Positions 12,865-24,982 of a stretch of 64,000 nucleotides of DNA are shown in pieces (within the stretch, counting starts at the first letter, position 1; the number at the start of each line of letters is the position of its first letter). Origin of the DNA: Rhopalosiphum padi (taxonomy: Eukaryota; Arthropoda; Insecta; Hemiptera; Aphididae); NCBI RefSeq assembly GCF_020882245.1, contig NC_083598.1:49451858-49515857 (forward strand), written 5' to 3'. Under the pieces are notes generated by a model. It ran no database searches. It was not told the DNA's origin and worked only from the letters and a program-made list of their open reading frames with translations. Both the position numbers and the translations under genes were made by a program.

Positions 12865-14886
12865 TAGTCCTCCCAGAAGAATCCCGAACACGTAATAGTC
12901 ATAATATTCAAGTGTGTTTCGCATCTGATGATTATCATCATATTATAATTCATGTAAGAAATAGCATTCTTGCGAATTGCGAGACTTGACTATAGAGATG
13001 TAGGATGTTTCTACCGTGAACTTTATCATCAGTCCTTCGTAAGGATAAGGTATACTCAGTTGTATGAGCCAAAAACAAAATTTTAGAAACTTTTTTCTAT
13101 CTCAAAAAAGAAAGGCTTAACATTTTTATTCCAATAACGACTAAAATTTAATATAAAATAATACTCAACGGTATTTCCCACAAAGACATCGTCTGAACAA
13201 ATATTTATCTCAACGGTTTTGTACCATTTTGTGCCAAAATCGAAATATTATGATACCCCCATTTTTTTATTGTTAAGTGCCGTGCCTACATTATAAACAG
13301 CAACATAATATGCAGCTAACAATTAGAACAACAGATAAAATGTACGGACATGATTTTGACGTATTCGTTATTGGTCTACTCCGTCGTTTTTTTATCCAAA
13401 TGGTGAAGTACTAAAGTTCGTTGTAGAAATACTCGGTATACACTACTTTAATAATATCAGCTTAAATACCTACTATAGATATGTTGCAAAGTTTTAAAGT
13501 ATCCTCTATAAAATTTATCAATTTCTAACAATTATAGATGTCTTCCCCAAGGCCCAAAGAGTACCTAATAAAAATCCCAAAAATATCCGTCACTTTCACT
13601 TTAATAATTCAATGTTATAATAGATATTCTACCTATATTCTTGTATTTCTACAATATTGTAATATACATTACTTAATAATAACTGTAAATTATAATATTC
13701 AACTATAGGTATAATAATACATATATTGTACATTTGAACGCTAAGAAAAATAAAATATTATAAGCTAAATGATTGTGACACAAATCGTATTAACGATTCG
13801 TCATAGTTATTATGTATTATGTACCTACTTAACAATAATCGTGTTGCAAATTTTCATAAGAACTTTTTTAATTCTATTAATATATCGAATATTTTTAAGA
13901 CAATTGGTGTAAAAAAGTGTAAATATTATTTTCATTCAATTAAATGTGTATAAATCTTACTCTGTGTATTTATGTATATCGCATTATCGCTACTTATAAT
14001 ATTCGAAATTCGTTTTAATTCACAACAATACATTTTAAATATTATTTTATTCCAGTTCTTTGTGAGAAAATTAATATGTTCGAATAAACTAAAATTATTA
14101 ACATCTATACAGTTAATTTAATGTTATTTAGGTAGGTACTTAAGTTAATACCTATTTATTTATAAATGTATATTTTTTTTTACATTAGTTTTATCAAATT
14201 ATTTGATATGAATATAAATACAATTAAAAATGCCCTTTAGGATACATTTATCTTAAATGTTTATTTTTCTTCTTACATTAAGTACTGTCAACTTAAATGT
14301 TAAAAATCTTGATTATCTATTTTGTGAATAAAATATTAAAATAGTTGGTTGAAACTAAATAAAATAACGATTTAATAGTACATACACTCGTACGATATAG
14401 AGAGAAGATGAACGGACAAATTTAATGTCATGTATCCGTCAGTAAATTCAAGGAGAAAATGTATACAGTTTATATAAAAATTTTATAAATAAATATATAT
14501 GTAATATTAATTTAATACCTATACGACATTTCTAAATATTATTTGTGTAAATAAACCAACTGTATTTGGTTATAAAATTGTTATCATCCTATAATTTTTT
14601 TTTATCTAAAATTTATTTATACTTACTTAAATGGTAAGAAAATGGCAAGTTGTTATAAAAATTATTACTTTGAAAAAAGAGTTGATTAAAATATTATTGT
14701 TATTTAAGTTAAAAAAAATATATATGTATGATTATGATATAATTTATTGTATTGAATTTATTTATTGAAAAATAGGTATATTTATGCCTTATGGCGTACC
14801 TATATAATATACGTCCTTGTATATAATTCATATTCTGGTATTTGACATTTTTACTAGGAGTCCTAGCCCCTAGGCTAGGATTAGGT
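12865..14886. other. Non-coding AT-rich sequence
   Basis: No exon, RNA gene or complete transposon is recognisable on either strand. The open frames are short and without similarity. Confidence 0.5.
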
Positions 14887-14894
14887 ACTAGGTA

Positions 14895-15050
14895 CAGGCA
14901 CGTACACAAAAAAAATTTTGGTGGGGGGAGGGGGGCTATAAAATTTAGCAATACAAATTGTGCCGCAACATATTAAAACAATTTTTTCCTCGTTAATCGA
15001 AATTATTTCGGGGGGGGGATGAACCCCAAGCCCCCCTGTATATGTGCCTG
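14895..15050. mobile_element. hAT-like miniature element, 156 bp, exact 8-bp target duplication
   Basis: The left end is CAGGCACGTACACA and the reverse complement of the right end is CAGGCACATATACA. Exact copies of ACTAGGTA flank it at 14887-14894 and 15051-15058. Both subterminal parts carry G or C homopolymer runs. It resembles the ends of the copies at 47345-47524 and 59519-59663. Confidence 0.85.
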
Positions 15051-15422
15051 ACTAGGTATACCCACAAAAAATGATATCTATACTATTTGCTTTCGCTCTC
15101 TGACCTGTAGGTACGTCGTACGTAACATAATAATATATTAAATTAGCATTCAGAAGAACCAACGTCCACCATTATGCAAGAATTATTATTAGAGTGAATT
15201 GACTTATTATAAAACTTGAAGTTAAGAACATTATATGTGTTCTTAATTTCTTACGATTTTACATTGGATTTTTATGATACTTCAATTTTAAGCAAATAGA
15301 TAGATTTTCTTTAATATTTAAACAATTAAATTTATATATATTGTACTATAATATTGATATTGTATTAAAATTTTTTTCTCAAACAACGCCTATGAGCATA
15401 TATTATTATTATTATCTAGATC

Positions 15423-16270
15423 AGTGCCGCGACTAACGGGGGGACCGGGGGTGCTCACAAGCACGGTGCCAAGGGGGCAAGGGGGGCTCTAGCCCCCCAC
15501 TGAAAAATAGGTACGATATAATTAAGTCATAAAACTCATATAAATTGAGAAATAAATTGAATTTATTATAAATTATAATAATTGAATTAATAAAGTTTGA
15601 ACAAATAACATCTTTGGTCTTTTTATTATGGATTAACTTACTAGTATTGTCTAATAAGGAAAAATTTACTACAATTTCAATAATATATGTTTTGAAATTT
15701 GTAAAATAAGGAAAAAATCTTTTATTTTTTTTATTATTACCTTTATTGAGTAGTAATTACTGGATAAAAATAAACAAACAAATATATCCCAAAGCATTGC
15801 ATTAAAGTTGATTCAAACAAATTCATCTGTTCATTACTAAACACAATTACTTTACCTAATTTATATTTATGAAATGTAAGTAAAAAACATAATCATTCAT
15901 TTACAATAAAGGTATGTAATATTAAAGTAATAAAGAAATTGTTATTTTTGTACATCATTGTTAATATAGTTGTTGAAGGTCTGTGAATAAAAATTTTCTT
16001 ACATAAGGTACATAAAAAATATTTAACATTATTCTTAAAACATTTTAAACTATTCAAAAGTTTGTATTATATATAGCTAATAGCTATATTATGTTATGTT
16101 ATATATGATACGAAAATATTTATATTTTATTTAAATAATCTCATTAATTGCTGAAAAAACCTTAGCCCATGTAAAAAAAATATTTGCCCCACTCTGCCCC
16201 CACTTGAAAAAAATTCTAGTGCCGTGCTTGGGTACTCAGCACCACTAAGGGGACTTAGTTTATAATAAAT
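15423..16270. mobile_element. Decayed DNA-transposon remnant with inverted G/C-rich ends
   Basis: The left part (CAGTGCCGCGACTAAC, then GGTGCTCACAAGCACGG) has a diverged inverted counterpart near 16205-16265, where AAGCACGG and GGTGCT recur in reverse orientation. Between them lies AT-rich sequence without a gene. No clear target duplication was found, so the boundaries are approximate. Confidence 0.4.
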
Positions 16271-18911
16271 TGGGGCTCCGACATTTATAGAAGTCGTAAG
16301 TGTAAATTTGAAAGTAGGCAGTAAACTGCAATAAAAACCATAATGTAAATAAAATTATTGAGTATTATGTTAATCAAAAGACAAGAAAAACAATTTTTTG
16401 TTAATAAATGTTATTTTGTATAACATATTTTAAATTTTAACTACACATAGGTATGTATAATAGTTTTAGTATTTTATGAATATTACTTCATTTATTCATA
16501 CGTTCATATATTTTATAGTGATGCGAGTCTAGTAAAATTTTACGATTTACCTACATTTTATAATAATGACTGATAAGATGTTTTTTATTTGTTATATCTA
16601 CTTTATTAATTATTTTTACTTAAACAAAGAATAGAAAACTATAATTATTAATTGTTATTTTTAATAAAGAGATTAAATACTAATGCTTTATTTTATATTT
16701 GTCTTGCCTTCTTTACATAAAAGGTATTGAGAACAATGAGAACAAATTTAATAGGTTCACTTAGTTCACTATATTAATTGATTTTAATACAAATTTATCA
16801 AATTTACCGGTAAAATTATTTGGTAAATTACCAACATTTTTTTTACGTAAAATCCACATCACTAATATTTTATATAAAAAAAATAATAATAATAATATAT
16901 AAGGTATTATTATTATTATATTATGTTTGAATTTAATTTTTAAATTACCTGACTGGGTGCTATAGTGACTATACTCTGTAGTATAGTGTTAGTGTACCTA
17001 ATAAATGAGGCCATTTGAATAAGTAATGTAAATATATATAGAAACAGTATTCATATCATAAGGTAACAAAAACAAGTTCGGTTATAAAGGTTGATTTCAA
17101 CTTTCTAGAAACCATGTAGTATGTAGAAACAATTTACAATAGTGCAAACAAAGATTTTATCTATGAACATATTATAAAGGTACCAGGGCCCTACAAAACC
17201 TAGTTGCGGAACTGATCTAGATTCTAGACTCATCCTAGGAACAAGACTGGTATTATTATTAATATTTAATTGCTTATACAAAATATACGGAAATTACCCC
17301 GATCGATGATCATGAATATTCAATAACAAATACACAAACTCCTCACTTATTTTAGTATATTGCGTTAAAGCTTAAAAACAAATTTGGATTTTCCTAACAA
17401 ATTTTTCACCAACATAACATATTAATTAAATTATATATTATGTACATAATAATATATAAGTATATATGATGCATTTATATACCTATATATGTTGTCGTAT
17501 CGGTATGTACATAGTACCTATCCATATATGTACTATATTATATATTTATATAGGTACATAAATTAAATTGTCGCAGTTTACATACAGCCGTATTGCAGTA
17601 CTGTGCATAATATACTAGTGTATGCATAGGTACCTACCTAAGATTTATCAAGATTGCATTTTGGTCTAACTATATTTTTTCTATACTGGCCAAAAATAAT
17701 CTTTTTTTTATTAGTCTTAAACATCGGCAATAATTATGTTCATAAGCTGAAGTATGTATTTTGATATTGAGGAATAAAGGAGGATTTAAATTATCAACAT
17801 AAAAAAAAAATTACAACACCAAAAATATGAACCAAATCATGGTACTGCCACACTAGTTAAATATTATTAAACTGGGCCATATGCTGGAATAGTAATGAGA
17901 GGGAGACTATTTTTTAGCTGGAATTGGGCGATCTCGCATTACCCCTCCTCAAATCTGCCACTGATTTATTAAAGTTAATGTTCCGAAATGTAAGAAATTA
18001 TAATATAACTGAACAATATAATATCTACCTCATTTCATATCAAGTACTCTTAAGTCTTAGTATTTTCTTCTTAACTTAATTTAAATTGAATTACAGAATG
18101 TAACTATACAATTTTATCATAACTAAGACTCGAGTTACAATATTTTATTTTCAGATCTAAGATACAATATACGTTATGTTAACTGTACAGTACTCAAAAG
18201 CTATATATTATTCCTTTAATAAACAAAATAATAATTATTGATTTATATTATACATCATGACAGTAGGTTAGTAGATTAGACACCATTATTTTTACAAATG
18301 AAAATGCTTAGTTCAATTTTCAGTACTTAAATTACCAATATTGGGAAGTGAAATATTTAAAACAGCTGAATAAATTGTACTCGCTTAAAAACACCACATG
18401 TTTCACCAAGTAGTAGTAGAAAATCAAAAACATAAATGTTTAAATCATTCATTTTTTACATAACTATAAGATTTTTAAAGTGCATTTTTATTTAAACGCA
18501 GAATAACTTGGCATGTATACAAATATAATTAAAAAATGTAGTAATGATATAGATTTTTCCTTATTGTCAGTATTATTAAATTACAATTCTTATAGCATTT
18601 TGTTATTTTCGGAAAAAAAAATAAACCACTAGGCGTTTATAAATAATTAGAATAAATAATGTATGACATATTGTATTAAATTGTAACACATAAAAACAGG
18701 AAAATAAATAAATGCACTATTATCAGCTATTATAATTAATAGTTGGAAATAAACAAACTACTTTAGTCATAAAGTTCTTATTTTTTTACTTTACCTTATC
18801 TATAAAATTAAAACACATTACATGAAAATATCAAATTATTGTTTTATAGTAAACCATTTAACGTTGAGAAAAAAATTATTTGCTGCAGTGTAAACATAAT
18901 TATTATTATAA
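16271..18911. other. Non-coding AT-rich sequence downstream of U2af38
   Basis: No gene is recognisable here. The part near 18912 must include the U2af38 3' UTR, since that gene runs leftwards. A possible transposon fragment lies around 17870-17955, without paired ends. Confidence 0.4.
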
Positions 18912-18927
18912 TTAATATCTACGATCT

Positions 18928-21900
18928 CTACGTCCTCCTCCACCACCACCGCCGCCACCCGCCGCCGCCACCACCACCACCACCACGATGATGACCATGT
19001 CTAGGAGAGGGTGATCTGGTTCTACGAGTTCCAACATGATCACGTGAACGACTACGTGAACGATGCCTGCGTGATCGACGACTATAAAGATATTTACGTA
19101 ATTCTCGGGATATTGGCTTCAAGTGCATGAAATTACAAAATCCACTACGCGTACACTCTCTAGAAACCAAAAATTACCAATATTTTATTAACATTTATCA
19201 CAAAAATTTACAATAAAAATAAAAATTGATAATTGTAATGACTAAAGTTGTGTCTACACAATCTTTATTGTTTGTAAATAGTTTTTTATGAATAGCAAAA
19301 TATTGTTTATAAGTTGTATTAGAATGGCATTAATCATTATAAACCAATTTAACTTTTTTATTTATGGTATCTATTCTTACCCCATTTCATATTGACGACA
19401 ACAAGCTTCTCGGAAATCTGTTACAGGGCTCAATTCAGCATAAACTGGACGTCCACCAAACCATCGGTTATTTAAATCGTTAACAGCTGCTTCTGCATGT
19501 TCTTCTCGACGAAACTAATATTTTTCAAAAAATATATATATATAAATATAAAATATATTGCATTTGATATACCATTAACTATGTGTCTATGTTATAGTTA
19601 AATTTACTTATTTAAAAAAAAAATTAGTTTCATAAAAATTTATCGGGCTCAAAAAAATATCTAATATACTAATAAATATTGAATATTAATAGGTATAGAA
19701 TATATTTTACCTTAATATAGACATTGCCAACTAGATGATCTCCTAAGTTGTCACAAACATTCATTTCTTCAATTTCACCATACTATGTATACAAATAATT
19801 AAATTTAATATGACAAGTAAAAATAAATATAATACATACAAATTCATAAAATAGGTACAAAATTTAAGCTCATTATCCGAGAATACACAATTATTTTAGG
19901 TAAAAACTAAAAACATATACGAACAATAACAAGTTTATTCATTTTAACTTAAACTTGAATCTATTATATAGTTATTCTTATTTTGAGTTTAAGTCTAAAA
20001 AGTTTAAAACTGAGATTTATACCTTGTCTTCACATTCTACGAAAACATCTTCAAAGAAATTATCATAATGTTCTTGCATTTCTTCATCAGTTACATTTGA
20101 AACCACTAAAATACAAAAATAAATACTAGTTATAAGGTATATTATGCTACACACAGAAATACATACATAAAAAAAAATGTTTATTTTATTTCAAAAATGG
20201 TATACAATTTTCTATATTTTAAAATGTTTTATAAATAATTTATTGGTTTATATTATTAAAACAAATATTTGATTAACAAATAGTAACAACAGATATTTGT
20301 TCAAAAAGCCCATTAAATTACTTATATAAAACCTTCATAACATGATATTGAAAATTGTGTTAATAATAGTATTACTATTTAAGTGAATAGTAAAATTTTT
20401 ACAATACATAGATATTCTTAATATTGTATAAACTATGTACAATAACTATATATTAATATATATTACAAAACAAAATTTCCATGATAAAATCATAATTTAA
20501 AAGGACAAAAATATGGCATAAAAACATGCTTTTGTACTTTCAATATGACTTACTGGAGGGGTTTACAGTAAAAAAAAACCTATTTTTAAATTATACAGGA
20601 AAATTATCTATAATTACAAGAAACCTAATTTTTAATATTTTTATAAATTAGTTTTTAGTTGAAAAATTAATTAATAGGAGACAAATATTATTTTAGATTT
20701 TTTTATAATTTAATTATTGAAAACATATGTCTGTCTAGTGACCAACGTATTTTAGACAAATTTCAAATTTTAGACTTATTATAAAATTATTATAACTCAG
20801 CTGATAAACACAATTGAGCATTATTTTATTTTATTGTAGGCAATTTTCTTTGATTGATTTTTAAAAAATATAAATAATTTGAATAAATAGATACAGTCCT
20901 GAACAACTGAATAAATCTATCATTGATATTATGTATAACATGATAATTGATTCAATTTTATCAAAATTTAATGAGAAATTTATATTTTTTTTATTATTAT
21001 TATTGTATCTAAAGCCTAATATTGTGTAATTTAATAATTATACTATAAGTATTATACTCAATCTTCATCTGAAATATTTAAGTGTATTATAGAATATTTG
21101 GCTTCCATATGAATTTATTTAATCATATATTATATTTGTATAGGTATGGCATTTATCATATTATGATAATGAAATGCACTTTTACAAAATAATTATCTAA
21201 AAAGAAAATTGAGGGTCACTCTGATATCGCTCTAGGTTTGATCTTCCCACGTATTAACCAGCAATCTGATGGGGTAAAATTCAAAAAGGAATGAAAATTT
21301 TGAATTCTCTAAACATTTTAATTTTGGTAGCATAGTTAACTTACCAGCTACCATTTAGTGTTCAGAAAGCTGATGATTGTATTATTAGAATTCTTTTATT
21401 AAAAAGTGGCTAATCATTGAAGTAAGTTTATCTGTGGTGAATAATCACAATCTAAAATTGAACATGGGTAATTCAAATGATATATATTAAAACAGACGCA
21501 AACGAAAACCAAACTGATAATTTTTATTATAACTTAAGAAGATTAAAAAATTATGAATTTTTTATATATATAATAAGGTATGTTAATGGTGATCAAATTT
21601 TGGGACAGATTCTAAATTGAAAAAATAATTTACCATAGTATAACTCCATAGGTATTTAAAAAATAAAGATAACATCTATCAAATATCTTGAAGGAGTAGT
21701 AAAACAACATATTTTGTTTAAACTGGTCAAAATCCCATATTGATGCAAACATCCATATTCATTCCTATAACAGACAACCTGAATTGATTTAGTAAAATTA
21801 ATTAATTTTTCTATTGTTATTTTAAATAAATAAAGAATGAAAATGTCTATTAAAAAAAAATTAATTTAAATTTTAAAAACACTGACGAGTCGTAGTCTTC

Positions 21901-24329
21901 AAGCTAGAGCAGAGTCTTCAAGCTACAAAGAGTACACTCTTTCAAGATATTTGACAACGACTGTAAACATAAAAGTAAAAAATTAAACCTAATAATTACG
22001 TAGTATAGCTAGACAACTTAATTAATATTAATTGAAAATTTATTATTTATTTATAATAGTACATTATAAATTATAATTAAAATAATAATAAAATCATTTT
22101 TCACCAGTTGATTTTGTATTTAAAAATCAATAAATATCAATTATGCTACTATTAATTGTTAAGCATGTATTTGTAATATTTGTTTACGAGAAAAAGCTTT
22201 CTTAAAAATTATTTTTTAATTATTTCTACCCAAATGAAAATGTTTTTAAATCAAAAATGATTTTGGAACACAACCAATCAATAATAAAACAATATATTAT
22301 TATTCAAAGATATATACTACAGCTAAATTATATTACCGATTTAATCAATCTGAATTTATAAAAACATTGTTTTAAAATCTTTGTTTAAAGAATATATTAT
22401 AAAAATTTACTTAACATTAAAAAAGTAATATATTTATTTTTTCACTTATACGTCAGGAACCTATGGCGTTTCAGTTAATTATTATTACTTACAATGTGAT
22501 CCATCAGCAGACTTTGCCGAATTTTGTGGATTTACGTAAAGATTTTGCAATAGTACAGTCTGAAAAACAAAGATATATTTTAAAAGTTATAACAATGACA
22601 TAAATAATAAATTATATTAACTATGAGTAAAGATATTTGTGACCAAATAACAAAAAAATTAATTTTTTTTTAAGAGGTTAGAAGTGATTTTTTAGAGATC
22701 CCTTTAAGATTGCTTGAATGACCTAACCAATGCATCTTCAGGTAATTTATGTTTGTATAAAATTTACAAAACTATAGATCTAATCTACTAAAGAATTTAT
22801 GAATTAATATAGCACCTAGCAAAATGGTTTACATATTTTTTGGAATACAAAAAAACTAAAGTGTAAGTTGATAGTGAATTTAATAAAACTATATTAAATA
22901 ATGTGAGTTTTCAGTTGTCTGAAATTCTATAACAATTAACTTTAATTACTTATAAAACGCCAATATTATTGAAAGTATTGCAATTCTCGCAAGAGGTTGT
23001 TTTCTAGGAATTTAATTCTAAATGTTATAGATACCTATAGTATAAAATACACATATTTATTGCTATAAAAGAGTATAATATAATAATCAATCATTTTTAT
23101 TTAAAACAAATTTTTTTATACTTTTAATGTATAATAAAACTATGTGTCATAGTATTTCTAGATTACATAATACCCTTTTTTTTAAAAAATAATACATTAT
23201 ATTTTTTAATAGATAAATATATTAATGGAAAAATCTAGAGGCATGCTTAACTTGATATGATGGCAATTAACATTGTTCAAAAAAAAAAAAAAATGTTTTA
23301 ATTAATTAAAATAACTCAGGAAATTTACTCCCTGAAATAATAACCCCACCCATACATATGATATTTTGCAAATTAGTTTAATTATTAGTATTATGTCATT
23401 GCATATAATAAAATTTATAACATACATACATACAATTTTTATTTCCCCACAAATAATGTTAAATTTGGATTCAATGATAAATGATTATACATCTACGATA
23501 AAAACAATTCAGAACACGGTGCCACGGTCTGTCTGTCATCATATTATAATATTATAGTTACCGAAATAAAAAATGAATTGTCGGCAGATCGTGCAAATTA
23601 TAGGAGAGTCCAAAACAAAATGCTCAAAATCGAAAACTGTTCAAAAAAATATTACGTGAACGGTTAAATACTAATCAAATTGCAGTGCACATTTTTAAAA
23701 AAAATTGACTTCAATTTGAGAATATGACTAAAATATGTATAATATACAATTTTTTTTTAGTTATATATTATTGACCATAATTGAAAATATTGACTATTTG
23801 TTTAAAATTATTATATTATTGAAATTGTATTACACATTTATAATTAGGTAAGTATCTACACAACCATTTTTATTGTAGGATTATTTATTAGGCAAATCAT
23901 TTAAAGTTACATTTATATTTTTATAAATGAGAACTTGATAATTATAATACTTTAGTACTTAAATTTTAATGTGTAACAATTAAATTGTTTATCTTATAGA
24001 CTTAAGAGAATATTTAAATGAAAACTCACCTGACTGAAAGTGGGCTTATTATGTATTCTTGAACAGCGATCACCATGACGGCAAGCGCCGATTTTAAAAT
24101 AAAATGAACAATTGACCCTAGAAGGAAAAAAAGGTGATAATTATAACAATGCATAACTAGGTGATTAAATTTTACAATAACCGCATTCAAAAACAAACCA
24201 CTTCACTTTTTAAAATTAATTCTAAAATCGTATTAAAACAAATGTAACGACAACTGTACGAGCCAGTTGAAATGGTTTTGCTTACTTATCCTTCTCGGTA
24301 CCGAATATAGATGCCAGATACTCGGCCAT
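18928..24329 (-). CDS. U2af38: Splicing factor U2AF small subunit, seven coding exons
   Basis: This is the small subunit of U2AF, which reads the AG at the 3' splice site together with the large subunit in the nucleus. Coding exons in transcript order are 24329-24286, 24117-24030, 22559-22493, 20105-20023, 19782-19711, 19514-19381 and 19159-18928, all with GT-AG borders and matching phases (239 aa as read). It opens MAEYLASIFGTEKDK. The first CCCH zinc finger is C18-x7-C26-x5-C32-x3-H36. A U2AF-homology RRM follows, including NNRWFGGRPVYAELSPV. The second finger spans exons 6-7 with the same C-x7-C-x5-C-x3-H spacing (ending CTRSGFCNFMH). An RS region and a glycine tract follow. The sequence is strikingly like Drosophila U2af38. 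As read, the tail ends in W and R residues at TAG 18928-18930; see the finding on a possible one-base shift. The capping enzyme gene is divergent upstream. Confidence 0.97.
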
Positions 24330-24982
24330 GTCGACGGTTCGATGTCCAAACTAAGAATATGTTAAAATAAAATCATAAATCATGAATGCAGAAAATCAGT
24401 TCAAAACGCACGCCTGATGCCGGATACTGGATAGCCGAAGCCGATGCCGAATTACAGCATTAAAAAAAAAATTGAATTCGTAAGAGATTTTAGCAAGTTT
24501 GTTGGTATAGAAGTTAGAACCGAAAAACTTACCGTTCGTAAGAGAAAAAATCCGTCGGAACATCATGGAACAGTAAAAATAAAAACTGTATCTTCGAAGA
24601 AGTAAACAAAATATGTCGTCGACCAGCGTTATCAATTTATCATCGTTAATACTTGATACAGGTAACGACTAAAGAGAAAAGAGTCAATGAAAAAACAAGA
24701 ACAACTATTTACTATTTAGTATTTTCAACATTTTCGTTGAATTTTCTTTGACGTATTTTACAGTTAAATGTGAAAATAATTTTGTGTTTTTATCATTACG
24801 AATTACTATTTACTATAATAATGCTATTCTATTATTATTATGTTCAATGACCAGAATAAGAATTCGTGCATTATTTATTTATCATTTTAAATAAAACCAA
24901 ATACTATGATTCACGTCGACGAATCACATTTAATTTGCTTTAAGCTGACCTCTTGAAATTTGTGAAAAAAAAACTAATAATT
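24330..24982. promoter_or_regulatory. Shared intergenic region between divergent U2af38 and capping-enzyme genes
   Basis: The start codons of U2af38 (minus strand, 24329) and the capping enzyme (plus strand, 24983) are 653 bp apart and point away from each other. Both 5' UTRs and both promoters should therefore lie here unless 5' introns exist. I saw no clear TATA box. A bidirectional promoter is inferred from the arrangement, not shown. Confidence 0.5.

Noticed and set aside
24396..24635. 79-codon minus-strand frame upstream of U2af38
   Set aside because: It has no recognisable protein content and lies in the shared 5' region of the two divergent genes; more likely UTR or promoter sequence.
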